This document shows, piece after piece, positions 1 through 10,687 of a DNA stretch of 41,772 nucleotides. The DNA lies in assembly GCA_902761495.1 (NCBI GenBank), contig CACWKL010000003.1, positions 1 through 41,772 of the forward strand, read 5' to 3'. This stretch comes from an uncultured Pseudomonadota bacterium (GTDB taxonomy: Bacteria; Pseudomonadota; Alphaproteobacteria; UBA3830). The position numbers and the translations under genes are program-made. The notes under the pieces are model-generated. The model was given only the letters and a program-made list of their open reading frames with translations, did not search any database and was not told where the DNA came from. Positions within the stretch are counted from its first letter, which is position 1; the number at the start of each line of letters is the position of its first letter.

Positions 1-63
1 GCGAGGCGTTGCAACCAGATATTGCAAAAATTTGTCTTCATTTCTTGCTGCTGTTCAGATCAG

Positions 64-537
64 ATGCCTGGCTGTTTGGGGAAATATCTCGTGACGACAG
101 AGTCTAGCGTTTTTTGTTTTATTGTTAACATTAGCGAGTTGTAATACCGCGAACGATGGTGAGGTTGTCAAAAAATCCGAAAATATTGAAACAATAAGCA
201 CAACCACTAATGGTCCCAAGAAAACAAAGGATATTTCGGAAACAAAGTTATACGATGAAATTGTGATGGACGCTATATCCAAACGAAAAGGGGCAGATAT
301 TATGACGCAAGAGTTCAAGCTTGTCGTATCTGCCTTAAATCGATTTTTGCGTTCGATAAAACACGATGCGCATCCCGAAAAACGCCTAAAAATAAAAAAG
401 TTTTGAAAGATCATGGTGCAGTGCTTTTATCTGGTTTGGTTCAAAAGGCATTCTACATGATTGCAGCAGGCGAAGATAAGGTAACTATTGAAACAGCTCT
501 GGACAAGCTTATCTTGCAATTTTTTGAAGCAAAATAA
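64..537 (+). pseudogene. Frameshifted small lipoprotein-like gene, function unknown
   Basis: I do not recognise this protein. A frame open from 95 to 406 begins with residues reading SLAFFVLLLTLASC, a convincing lipoprotein signal with an L-A-S-C lipobox, followed by a Thr/Lys-rich spacer and a helical-looking region. No start codon precedes the signal in that frame: a stop lies at 92-94, and the only candidate, TTG at 122, would remove the hydrophobic core. The ATG at 64 is in another frame and would need a shift near 95-110. Downstream, the frame stops at 404-406, but the -1 frame continues with plausible coding sequence (VLKDHGAVLLSG onward) to TAA at 535-537. The second change lies somewhere in about 340-400; one candidate is an A_AAA_AAG heptamer at 394-400. 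The two shifts compensate. I infer a decaying gene or sequence errors, with programmed shifting less likely. Confidence 0.4.
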
Positions 538-585
538 TCCCTATGTTTTTTTTGCGAAGTTAACAGTTTTTTAATATCTTTTTGG

Positions 586-591
586 TATAAA
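586..591 (+). promoter_or_regulatory. Candidate -10 element upstream of the RND efflux operon
   Basis: TATAAA lies 28 bases before the adaptor start. The best -35-like hexamer, TTAACA at 560-565, is 20 bases away, which is long for a housekeeping sigma factor, so the assignment is weak. Confidence 0.25.
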
Positions 592-619
592 TAATTGCGT
601 TTTATGATACTTTGAAGAT

Positions 620-1684
620 ATGAGTGCAAAAAAAGTTTGGGTGGTCATTTCCCTTATTCTGTTGGTTTTGATTTATAAATTGTTTTATGGGGCTGGTACA
701 TCAAAAGTCAGAGCCAGACCGCGAATTTCAGTAAAGGTCAGCCAAGTTACGGAATCCAAAATTCACACCGTTTTGGAATTTATCGGGACAGCTGTTTCAA
801 ATGAATCCGTTGATATTACCTCCAGTGTGGCTCAAAAAGTTACCAAGATAAATTTCTCCGACTGTGATTTCGTGAAAAAGGGTGACGTTCTCGTTCAACA
901 AAATATTGATAAGCAACTGGCTATAAAGAAGCAGGCGGAAATTAATCTTCAGGAGCAACAGAGGGAATTAACTCGAATTTCAGCGTTGAAAAAAAGAAAT
1001 GTTATTGCCGCCAAAGAATATGACTCGCAAACTACAAAAGTTCAGGATGCTCAAGCGAAATTGGCCGAGGTGGAAGAGGAAATAAAAGAGAGGACGATTG
1101 TCGCTCCGTTTGACGGAATGTTGGGAATCAGGAAAATAAGTGTCGGAGCGCTGCTTTCTCCCGGAACGGTGATTACGACAATTGATGATATCAAAAAAAT
1201 AAAAGTTGATTTTTCAGTACCGGAGAAATATCTGTCTTTGATTACGAACTGCTGCAAAATTGAGATCACCAGCATCGCTCTGCCTGGAAAAAAGTTTCAC
1301 GGAACGGTGCAGGCGATATCTCCGCGAATATCTGCAACGTCAAGAAGCATTTCTGTCCGCGGAATCATAGACAATGACGACTATCTTTTGCGATCGGGCA
1401 TGATGCTGAACGTTACCATCGAGATGCAGGATAGAAATGCTATTCAGGTTTCGGAAAGTGCGGTTTTGGATGTCGGAGAAAAGCATTATGTGTATGTTGT
1501 AGACTCTGAAAACCGAGCTAAACAGAGAGAAATCGAAATAGGAGAGAGAAGCGACCATCTTGTCGAGGTTACGAAGGGACTGACTTCATCGGACACAGTG
1601 ATTGTTGACGGAGTCGTAAAAATTTCCGACGGAGATGTCGTGAAGGTCTTCAAAGATTCCGAAAACACGGATGGACTCGAATGA
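620..1684 (+). CDS. RND efflux periplasmic adaptor (membrane fusion protein, HlyD/AcrA family)
   Basis: This is the periplasmic adaptor that links an inner-membrane RND pump to an outer-membrane channel. The 354-residue protein begins with one hydrophobic segment (about residues 5-24) that anchors it in the inner membrane, with no lipobox. It then shows the usual order: a barrel/lipoyl half (about 60-95, with VKKGDVLVQQN), a coiled-coil hairpin rich in Lys, Glu and Gln (about 96-150), the second lipoyl half (IVAPFDGMLGIRKISVGALL), and the beta-barrel and membrane-proximal domains. Its stop overlaps the start of the pump gene by 4 bases (ATGA), so the two are translationally coupled. No outer-membrane factor gene is in the window, so the pump probably uses a TolC-like channel encoded elsewhere. 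The ribosome-binding site is poor: GAAG lies only 2 bases before ATG. The transported substrate cannot be told from sequence. Confidence 0.9.
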   Translation: MSAKKVWVVISLILLVLIYKLFYGAGTSKVRARPRISVKVSQVTESKIHTVLEFIGTAVSNESVDITSSVAQKVTKINFSDCDFVKKGDVLVQQNIDKQLAIKKQAEINLQEQQRELTRISALKKRNVIAAKEYDSQTTKVQDAQAKLAEVEEEIKERTIVAPFDGMLGIRKISVGALLSPGTVITTIDDIKKIKVDFSVPEKYLSLITNCCKIEITSIALPGKKFHGTVQAISPRISATSRSISVRGIIDNDDYLLRSGMMLNVTIEMQDRNAIQVSESAVLDVGEKHYVYVVDSENRAKQREIEIGERSDHLVEVTKGLTSSDTVIVDGVVKISDGDVVKVFKDSENTDGLE

Positions 1685-4600
1685 ATGTCTGCAGTTTTTC
1701 CATAAGACGTCCTATTACCACTCTGGTTTTCATGATCTTAATTTTGCTGTTCGGATATTTAAATCTGCGGAAAATCGGTGTGAGAGAATATCCGAATATT
1801 GAAGTACCGACTATTTCCGTCTCGACCACGTATACGGGGGCATCGTCAAGCATTGTCGAAACGAAAATTACTCAGCAAGTGGAGAACGCCGTTGCGGGAA
1901 TCGAAGGGTTGGATAATATTCAGTCGACAAGTAAAGACGGTCGCTCGAATGTGAAGCTAGAATTTTCCATCGACAGAGATCTTGATAACGCAACCAATGA
2001 CGTTCGAGATCGAGTCAGCCGTATATACAACAGATTGCCCGACGGGGCGGATCTTCCTGTCATTCGTAAATACGACACAGGAGGATTTCCTTGCATTATG
2101 ATTTCGGTTTCCGCACCGATGTCCGGGATGGAAATCACGGATTATGTGAATCGGTATATTTTGGATAAATTTTCAGTTATAGAAGGCGTAGCGTCAGTTG
2201 ATATTGCGGGAAATCAAGAAAAATCCACGAGGATTTGGCTTAATAAAGAGCAAATGGCCTCACGTAACATCACGGTTGAGGATGTCGAAAATGCCATCAG
2301 GGCCGAAAATGTCGAATATCCGGCGGGTCGAATAGAATCGAAGTTCATGGAATTTCCGATAACGATCAATCGCCAATATTCCTCTCCGAAAGATTTTGAA
2401 AAAATCATAATTTCGCGAGACGAGCAGGGACATACCATCAGAATTTCAGACGTCGCAAAGGTGGTTATAGATACAAAATCAAACAGAAGGTTTTTCGAAG
2501 CGAACGGAGAGCCGTCGGTTGCTATTCAAGTTTCAAAATCTCAGACAGCAGACGTTATACAAATATCGAAAGATGTTAGAGCTTTAATCAAAAACCTGCA
2601 GAAGAGTTTGCCGAAGGGAATGACCATGTCGATACTGAGAGACGAATCCCAATTTATCAACGACTCGATAAAGGAAGTTTTCTACTCTTTGATAATTGCT
2701 GCGTTGTTGGTATTTTTAATAATTTTTGTATTCATCGGATCAATTCGGGCGGCGATCATCACGGCAATTACGGTTCCTGTGTCGATAATAGGATCTTTCA
2801 TTGTTTTGAACAGTCTGGGCTACACAATAAATATGCTCACTTTGTTGGCAATGGTATTGGCAATCGGGATAGTCGTCGACGATGCTATTCTGGTGCTGGA
2901 GAATATCCAAAGACACATTGAAAACGGCGAATCCACGATGGAAGCAGCAAAGAAAGGATCGACACAGGTCTTGTTTGCAGTTATATCTACGACAGTCGTT
3001 TTATTATCAGTATTTTTGCCGATTTCGATGCTTCCGGGAAAGACTGGAAAAATGTTTACTGAATTTTCCGTCGCAATGTCCGCGTCGGTATGTCTGTCGT
3101 CGTTTGTCGCATTAACTCTTACTCCAATGTTGTGTTCAAGATTTTTGCGTACTGTTGATAAAGCAGATAAGTTCAATATGTGGGTCGAAAATATTGTTCA
3201 GAAAAGCGGAAAATTCTATCAAAACATTTTGATAAGCTTGCTGAATTACAAAAAATATATTGTGATGGCGTTTGCTGCGATCGTCGCGGTTGTCGGTGTG
3301 TTTTTTACGATTCTTCCGGGAGAGTATGAGCCGAAAGAAGATCGAAATTCAATATTTTTGAAGATTTCAGCACGCGAGGGTGCCGGGTATTATGTCATGA
3401 GAGATTATGCCCAAAAGATTCTGAAAAAAATCAAAGGCGTGTTAGATGAAGGCATTGCGAAAAATATTACAACAACAGTTCCTGGATTCGGTGATGCGGA
3501 CGGCGCAGTAAACTCAGGACACATTAGTATTGAATTTATAAATTCGGAGAACAGGAAAAAATCTACTTTTGAAATAGCCGCGGAATTTAAGAAGCAATTA
3601 GGAGAAATTGCCGGAGTCAGCGTCTCTCCGATTCTGCCGATGGGAATAGGAGCAAGCGGCTCTCATGCCTTACAATTTGTTGTCGGAGGTCCTGACTATG
3701 AAGAGTTGGCACAGTGGAAAAACATCGTATTGGAAGAACTAAAAAAATATCCGGGAATTTCCGATGTCGATTGCAACTACAAAGAAACCACCCCGAAATT
3801 CTTTGTGAATGTTGATAAAGACAGGGCAGGAGACCTTAATATTTCCGCCAAAACTATCGGTTCGACTTTGGAAACCATGCTCGGATCGAAACAAGTTACT
3901 ACTTATATTGATGGTGGGCGAGAATACGATGTTATTCTTCAGGCGGATCGCGAAAGCCGTTCGGATATGAGAGATGTTTCAAACATTTACGTCCGATCAA
4001 AGAGCAATTTATTGGTGCCGTTGGACAATCTCATAGAAATAAAAGAGTCGGGCACTCCGCGATCTTTGGCGCGTCACGATCGAACAAGATGCATAACTTT
4101 TTCAGGCAATATCAGTCCGGGATACGCGATGAGCGACATCTTAAATTATGTCGAAGCCAAAGTAAAAACAAAACTTCCTGAGTACGCGCAGATGTTTTAT
4201 CGCGGACAATCCAAGGATTACAAAGAATCCGACGGAAGCATGTTGTTCATCTTCTCGTTGGCGGTTTTGATTTCGTATTTGGCTTTAGCTTCGCAGTTTG
4301 AGAGCTTTAAGCATCCGCTGATTGTTATGCTGAGCGTTCCGCTGGGAGGTCTGGGGGCACTGATGGCGTTATACTTCCTCGGATATACGATGAATATTTA
4401 CTCCCAGATCGGATTAATCATGTTGATAGGATTAAATTCGAAACACGGTATTTTGATTGTGGAGTTTGCGAACCAGTTGAGAGAATCAGGCATGAAAATG
4501 AGGGAAGCTCTGCTCGAAGCGGCGCGATTACGATTGCGTCCGATCATGATGACAGGGATTTCCACCGTAGCCGGAGCGATTCCTCTTATGCTCGCGACAG

Positions 4601-4725
4601 GAGCCAGTTGCGTCAGCCGTCAGAATTTAGGTATTGTTGAAGTTTTCGGCGGAATCAGCGGAATTTTATTGACTTTGCTTGTTGTCCCGATCGGATATAT
4701 TCTTTTGAATAGAGAAGATTCTTAA
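1681..4725 (+). CDS. RND family efflux pump, inner-membrane permease (AcrB/HAE-1 type)
   Basis: This is a proton-driven tripartite efflux transporter of 1014 residues, the normal length for the hydrophobe/amphiphile (HAE-1) class. The N-terminal helix is at about 11-30, followed by a large periplasmic porter loop. Helices 2-6 follow; helix 4 carries the adjacent aspartates D400-D401 in GIVVDDAILVLEN, which match the proton-relay aspartates of AcrB. A second periplasmic loop and a C-terminal helix bundle complete the duplicated architecture. The relay lysine is K921 in GLNSKHGILIVEF. All relay residues are therefore present and the pump should be active. It is coupled to the upstream adaptor gene. 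The specificity could be drugs, bile-like compounds or host antimicrobials; the sequence does not decide. Confidence 0.93.
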   Translation: MNVCSFSIRRPITTLVFMILILLFGYLNLRKIGVREYPNIEVPTISVSTTYTGASSSIVETKITQQVENAVAGIEGLDNIQSTSKDGRSNVKLEFSIDRDLDNATNDVRDRVSRIYNRLPDGADLPVIRKYDTGGFPCIMISVSAPMSGMEITDYVNRYILDKFSVIEGVASVDIAGNQEKSTRIWLNKEQMASRNITVEDVENAIRAENVEYPAGRIESKFMEFPITINRQYSSPKDFEKIIISRDEQGHTIRISDVAKVVIDTKSNRRFFEANGEPSVAIQVSKSQTADVIQISKDVRALIKNLQKSLPKGMTMSILRDESQFINDSIKEVFYSLIIAALLVFLIIFVFIGSIRAAIITAITVPVSIIGSFIVLNSLGYTINMLTLLAMVLAIGIVVDDAILVLENIQRHIENGESTMEAAKKGSTQVLFAVISTTVVLLSVFLPISMLPGKTGKMFTEFSVAMSASVCLSSFVALTLTPMLCSRFLRTVDKADKFNMWVENIVQKSGKFYQNILISLLNYKKYIVMAFAAIVAVVGVFFTILPGEYEPKEDRNSIFLKISAREGAGYYVMRDYAQKILKKIKGVLDEGIAKNITTTVPGFGDADGAVNSGHISIEFINSENRKKSTFEIAAEFKKQLGEIAGVSVSPILPMGIGASGSHALQFVVGGPDYEELAQWKNIVLEELKKYPGISDVDCNYKETTPKFFVNVDKDRAGDLNISAKTIGSTLETMLGSKQVTTYIDGGREYDVILQADRESRSDMRDVSNIYVRSKSNLLVPLDNLIEIKESGTPRSLARHDRTRCITFSGNISPGYAMSDILNYVEAKVKTKLPEYAQMFYRGQSKDYKESDGSMLFIFSLAVLISYLALASQFESFKHPLIVMLSVPLGGLGALMALYFLGYTMNIYSQIGLIMLIGLNSKHGILIVEFANQLRESGMKMREALLEAARLRLRPIMMTGISTVAGAIPLMLATGASCVSRQNLGIVEVFGGISGILLTLLVVPIGYILLNREDS

Positions 4726-4761
4726 AAACTTGAAGAAGTTGGGCTTTGAAAGTCGATTGAT

Positions 4762-5367
4762 TTATTCAGCAGGAGCAAGCAAAATATCTATATTTTCCAA
4801 AATCTTCTGCAAATCCCAATTCCACCATTTTAATTTCAAAAGTTCGCCAATTTTTTCTTGAGAGAATCGTTTTTTTATAAGCTTTGCGGGATTTCCTCCC
4901 CAAATTTTATATGGCCCGATATTTTTGGTGATAACTGAACGAGAAGCAATAACGGCTCCATCTGCAATTTGGACTCCTGGCATTATCATTGACTCAAATC
5001 CGATCCAAACGTCATTTCCGATTATCGTATTGCCTTTTTTATGATATGCGCGCGGGCTCTTGTTTTCGTATCCAGAAAAATCAGATTTTAAAATTTCAAG
5101 AGGGTAAGCTGTCACATTGCCGTAATCATGTCCTTGATTTCCTCCCATAATGAACTTCACTCCGCTTGCAATGCAGCAAAATTTTCCGATAATCAGCTCG
5201 TCGATTTCTTTGATTGAATCGTCAATTTCATCGAGATAAAGCACGCAATCATTAAAATCTCCGCCGTGGTAATACCCTGAATAATAAGTATAGTCGCCGA
5301 CTTTTACATGCCTGCTTTTTATTTTGTGCTGATTTACAAAAATGCTGTCGCGATATGTTTTTTTCAT
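4762..5367 (-). CDS. Xenobiotic acetyltransferase (CatB/Vat-type hexapeptide-repeat acyltransferase)
   Basis: This is a left-handed beta-helix acetyltransferase of about 201 residues, the family that O-acetylates chloramphenicol (CatB) or streptogramin A (Vat) using acetyl-CoA; some members act on sugars. The family hallmarks visible are MGGNQGHDYGN with the presumed catalytic His, GNDVWIG, isoleucine-rich hexapeptide turns (MIMPGVQIADGAVIASRSVI) and the GGNPAKLIKKRF segment at the end of the helix, followed by a C-terminal tail with WWNWDLQKI. I chose ATG at 5367 because family homology begins with MKKTYRDS and a GAG lies about 7 bases upstream; an upstream extension to 5406 looks spurious. 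It converges on the RND pump and is divergent from the BepA-like gene. Whether it confers drug resistance is not shown. Confidence 0.82.
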   Translation of the reverse strand: MKKTYRDSIFVNQHKIKSRHVKVGDYTYYSGYYHGGDFNDCVLYLDEIDDSIKEIDELIIGKFCCIASGVKFIMGGNQGHDYGNVTAYPLEILKSDFSGYENKSPRAYHKKGNTIIGNDVWIGFESMIMPGVQIADGAVIASRSVITKNIGPYKIWGGNPAKLIKKRFSQEKIGELLKLKWWNWDLQKILENIDILLAPAE

Positions 5368-5422
5368 TTTTTTCTCATAAAAAAAACCGAAGTGATTGCA
5401 ACACAAAAATGGCTGATTTTTA

Positions 5423-5451
5423 TAACTTGATAGCTGAAATTCATCAAGTTA
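5423..5451. promoter_or_regulatory. Perfect 9-bp inverted repeat between divergent genes (candidate operator)
   Basis: TAACTTGAT (5423-5431) and ATCAAGTTA (5443-5451) are exact inverted copies separated by 11 bases. The repeat lies in the 111-bp gap between the acetyltransferase and the BepA-like gene and overlaps a candidate promoter for the latter. Size and placement suit a dimeric repressor site, but an mRNA hairpin in the 5' leader is equally possible. No regulator gene is adjacent. Confidence 0.4.
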
Positions 5452-5455
5452 ATAT
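5427..5455 (+). promoter_or_regulatory. Candidate sigma70-type promoter for the BepA-like gene
   Basis: TTGATA at 5427-5432 and TAATAT at 5450-5455 are separated by 17 bases. The -35 is a good match and the -10 matches 4 of 6. Transcription would begin near 5462, about 17 bases before the start codon. Confidence 0.4.
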
Positions 5456-5478
5456 GACGTTGAAAGAGTGATTGAATA

Positions 5479-6774
5479 ATGAAATTTTTAAAAATCCTAT
5501 TGTTTTGTTTGTTTATATTTGAGGAAAGTTTCGGTATAAAAATAGTTCGCGACGCCGAAATCGAGACCGTACTTACAGAAATGGTCAAGCCAATTTTCAA
5601 AGTTGCCGGATTGAAAGAAAAATCCGCCAAAATTTTTGTAATTAATTCCGATGAAATCAATGCCTTTACCATAGGCAACGGATATATATTTATAAATTCG
5701 GGTTTGTTGCTAAAATTTAAAGATCCTATGCTGCTCATTGCCGTGCTTTCTCATGAAACTGCTCATATTGCTGCCGGACACATTAACCGACTAATGTCGG
5801 GAATTCTCAATCGTCAACGAAATGCTATGAGCGCAGTATTTGCTGGATTATTGGCGACAATTCTCACCAGGTCGGAAAAAGCAATGGCTGCCGTTCTCGG
5901 ATATCTCATGACGGATGAAGCATTATTCCTCAGATATAGTCGTGAACAAGAACTTGCCGCGGACAATCTCAGCGCACTATATATGGAAAAATTAGGATAT
6001 GACCCCAAATATATGATTCAGGTACTTCAGACTTTTGAGGATGAACGTATACTGAACGGAGGAGAGTATACTAAGGAATATACAAAAACACATCCGAACG
6101 CAAATTCGCGAATTACAGCTCTTCAAAATCGTTCTCATAATCTTACAAAAAAAACAGACAAAAGCTCAAAGAAGAAAGATAAAAATTTAGAGGAAAAATA
6201 TTCAAGGATTTTGCGAAAACTCAAAGCACACCTGAAAGGTGAAAATTTATCGAAAGACGATTATTCTCGCGCAATATATCTACACCGTTGCGGCAAAGTG
6301 TCCGAAGCAATAGCCATAATGGAAGAACTTTCAAGAAAAAATCCTCGTGATATCTTTTATAAAGAAGCTTTAGCGCATCTACTGTATGAATCAGGAAATT
6401 TGGAAAGATCGATTAAAATTTATGAGCAAATTTATAAGAAAGATTTAAATCCCTTGATAAAAAAAGATTATGCCGAAGTTTTGATTGAAACAAATCACAA
6501 TTTGCAAAAAGCAATTAGAATTTTGGAAAGCATAGAATACGATTTGTATTTCGACAGTGAGATTTTTAGATTGTTAGCAAAAGCATATGGAAAGAAAGAT
6601 AAAATCGGAATTGCGAAGTTTATGCTGGCACGAGAGCAATTACTTAAAGGAAATCTGCCTGTAGCAAAACAATTGTTAGATGAGTGTCTTTTGAAGTTGG
6701 ATAAGAAAAAAGAATGTTCTTACATAAAAAAAGCAAAATATCTAAAAGAACTCATAAGCAGAAATCAAAGATAG
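5479..6774 (+). CDS. bepA: Periplasmic M48 metalloprotease with TPR repeats (BepA-like)
   Basis: This is a BepA/YfgC-like zinc protease of 431 residues. In E. coli BepA degrades misfolded LptD and BamA and helps outer-membrane assembly. A signal peptide (about 1-19, MKFLKILLFCLFIFEESFG) indicates periplasmic location. The zinc site is H92-E93-x-x-H96 in SHETAHIAAGH, with E158 in ELAAD as third ligand and D162 completing the ExxxD motif. After a lysine-rich linker (about 218-235) the C-terminal half is built of TPR-like helices (for example HRCGKVSEAIAIMEELSRKNP and the following repeats), as in BepA. Length is close to the E. coli protein (487), slightly short in the TPR part. A tract of eight A lies at 6147-6154 in the linker but the frame is intact. 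The symbol is by family resemblance. Confidence 0.85.
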   Translation: MKFLKILLFCLFIFEESFGIKIVRDAEIETVLTEMVKPIFKVAGLKEKSAKIFVINSDEINAFTIGNGYIFINSGLLLKFKDPMLLIAVLSHETAHIAAGHINRLMSGILNRQRNAMSAVFAGLLATILTRSEKAMAAVLGYLMTDEALFLRYSREQELAADNLSALYMEKLGYDPKYMIQVLQTFEDERILNGGEYTKEYTKTHPNANSRITALQNRSHNLTKKTDKSSKKKDKNLEEKYSRILRKLKAHLKGENLSKDDYSRAIYLHRCGKVSEAIAIMEELSRKNPRDIFYKEALAHLLYESGNLERSIKIYEQIYKKDLNPLIKKDYAEVLIETNHNLQKAIRILESIEYDLYFDSEIFRLLAKAYGKKDKIGIAKFMLAREQLLKGNLPVAKQLLDECLLKLDKKKECSYIKKAKYLKELISRNQR

Positions 6775-6840
6775 GAAATCAGAAGATTTGAAAAATAGCA
6801 GAAATTATTCATGATGACCGTTATACATTACAAAAAATAA

Positions 6841-6868
6841 TTGCGATTATGTTAAATAAGTATATAAA
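6841..6868 (+). promoter_or_regulatory. Candidate promoter for rpoH
   Basis: TTGCGA (6841-6846) and TATAAA (6863-6868) have a 16-base spacer. They lie in the 208-bp leader before rpoH, giving an mRNA leader of about 105 nt. In E. coli the rpoH leader and early coding region act as an RNA thermosensor; whether that holds here cannot be seen. The rest of the gap is very AT-rich with no other clear signal. Confidence 0.4.
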
Positions 6869-6982
6869 ATTTTTGATAACAAAATTTATAGAATACAAAT
6901 CCAGTGCTTTCTTATAAAAATTATTTTTATTTTATTTTAAATTTTTGCTACACTTTTCTCGGGTTTTGAAATTAAAAGTTCC

Positions 6983-7892
6983 ATGGGTTCGAGTTCTATA
7001 CGCAATGAAGATAGCTTTTCGACTTACATTTCTAGCATAAAAAATATTCCTACGTTGGAAAAAGATGAGGAATTTTTATTGGCGAGCAAATGGAAGGAAA
7101 CAGGAGATCGAAAAGCTATAAACAAAATAATAAACAGCCATCTAAGATTAGTATTAAAAATTGCTAAAGGATATTCCGGATATGGTTTGGCGATTTCAGA
7201 TTTGGTTGCCGAAGGAAATTTAGGAATTATGCATGCCGTGCAACATTTCGATCCAAACATTGGGTATAGATTCTCCACGTATGCCGCATGGTGGATAAAG
7301 GCCAAAATACAGGAATTTATCTATAATTCGTGGTCTATAGTAAAATTAAGTTCAACGAAAAGTCATAAGAAATTGTTTTTCGGACTCAGAAAATTAAAAA
7401 AATTATTGGGTATTGAGTCCTCTTTTTCCGATGAAGAAATAAAAACTGTTGCAAAGAAAATAGGAGTTACTGAAGAATCCGCGAGAATAGCAGAAAGAAG
7501 GTTCAGTCGAAGAGATTTTTCAGTAAATTCTCCTGTTGATGATGGGGCTTCTGGCTCAACCTGGATAGACTTTATCGAGGACGCACAGTCCCGCCCCGAC
7601 AGTAAAGTTTTTGATGAACAAGAATATGGCTACCGGAAAAAAGTGCTGCATGACGCTTTAAATACACTATCCAAGAAGGAATACAATGTTATCTGTTTAT
7701 ATAGGCTCTCCAATCCAACAAAATCTTTGCGAGAAATCGGACAAATTTTGAATCTCTCGGCAGAACGTGTTCGACAATTAGAAAAGCGAGCTTTTTTGAA
7801 GATACAAAACTATGTAAAATCGGCCAGCCAGAAAATAATCGATAAAACAGCAAAGAACCTTACAACTACCGGCGTCACGCTAAAACTGGTTA

Positions 7893-7918
<26 letters not shown>
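6983..7918 (+). CDS. rpoH: RNA polymerase heat-shock sigma factor RpoH (sigma-32)
   Basis: RpoH directs RNA polymerase to heat-shock promoters. The 311-residue protein has region 1.2 (SFSTYISSIKNIPTLEKDEE), region 2 (DLVAEGNLGIMHAVQHFDP, then RFSTYAAWWIKAKIQEFI), and region 4.2 with a helix-turn-helix (SLREIGQILNLSAERVRQLE). The diagnostic feature is the RpoH box right after region 2.4, HKKLFFGLRK at about residues 128-137, which distinguishes it from RpoD. The last 30 or so residues (after KIQNYVKSAS) form a tail that is hydrophobic at the end (LKLVIISIWIAI), longer than usual, and its coding sequence overlaps the convergent EamA gene by 26 bases. Expected regulation is by chaperone-mediated inactivation and proteolysis, from knowledge of the family. 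Confidence 0.95.
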
Positions 7919-9859
<1,941 letters not shown>

Positions 9860-9945
9860 CTATCCTACAATTATAGTTACCTACTGTCAGACTCTGCCAC
9901 TTAGGGAGGTATTCTATATTGTAATGGTGAAAAACTCAAATCTTT

Positions 9946-10650
9946 TCATAACAAGTTGTGCTCGGCGAAAGAATAGTTTGAATTTTCCGCGATAATTATA
10001 TGATCAAGTAGTTTTAAATTAATTCGTTGAACTACGCTGCTTAAGTTTTTAGTGGCGATTATATCCTCCTTGGACGGATAAGGTGATCCGCTTGGATGAT
10101 TATGCACTAAGATAATAGCGCTCGCTCCGTGCTCTAATGCTCGTTGAATTACCTCTCGCGGATAGATTGGCGTCTGATCGACAGTTCCTTGCTGCAGCTG
10201 TTCCTCTGCTATAAGTTTATTTTTATTATTTATAAACATAACTCGGAATTGTTCTTTTCTTTCCAGTGACAACAGATTTCTGTAATACTCAATCACGTGA
10301 ATATTAGAAGCAATTATCGGTTCTTCTTTGAGCGGCTGCAAAGATAATCTTGCAAAAGTTTCTTTTAGTAACTTGAAAAATATCGCCGTGGATTCTCCCA
10401 ATCCCGGAATCTTTTTGATTTCTTGCTCAGAAGCAAATATTACTGCTTTGAGAGTTCCGAACTCTTGGATTAAATTTTTCGCAATAGTCTTTGTATCTTT
10501 TCTTGAAAAAATGCCGAATAAAAGCATTTCCAAAATTTCGTAATCCAAAAAACTTTTGGGAGATAGCAAAAACTTCTTTTTAAGACGTTGTCTATGTCCT
10601 AAACAGAAATTAACCGAGCCACAATTATTAAACTTAAATACCTTGTTCAT
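9946..10650 (-). CDS. radC: RadC-family JAB/MPN domain protein
   Basis: This is a RadC homologue of 234 residues. An N-terminal helix-hairpin-helix part (about 35-95, with KIPGLGESTAIFFKLL) precedes the C-terminal JAB/MPN+ metalloprotease-like domain. The zinc motif is intact: H183 and H185 in LVHNHPSGSPYPSKED with S187 and D196, plus an upstream conserved Glu in the EEQLQQGTVD strand. The cellular role of RadC is unsettled: the original link to DNA repair in E. coli was withdrawn, and the family has been linked to other DNA processes. It lies 37 bases downstream of hemW on the same strand and is probably cotranscribed with it. Confidence 0.93.
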   Translation of the reverse strand: MNKVFKFNNCGSVNFCLGHRQRLKKKFLLSPKSFLDYEILEMLLFGIFSRKDTKTIAKNLIQEFGTLKAVIFASEQEIKKIPGLGESTAIFFKLLKETFARLSLQPLKEEPIIASNIHVIEYYRNLLSLERKEQFRVMFINNKNKLIAEEQLQQGTVDQTPIYPREVIQRALEHGASAIILVHNHPSGSPYPSKEDIIATKNLSSVVQRINLKLLDHIIIAENSNYSFAEHNLL

Positions 10651-10687
10651 AATAATGTAAGGTTAAATGGAAGATATTGATAATTTG

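Noticed and set aside
394..400. A_AAA_AAG as a proven programmed -1 frameshift site
   Set aside because: The heptamer is in the right phase, but I see no strong downstream stem-loop or upstream Shine-Dalgarno-like stimulator, and the gene also has a defect at its 5' end. It is kept only as a hypothesis.
55..414. 119-residue minus-strand ORF over the left-edge lipoprotein-like gene
   Set aside because: It is antisense to a frame with a clear lipoprotein signal; its own translation shows no signal, motif or ribosome-binding site that favours it.
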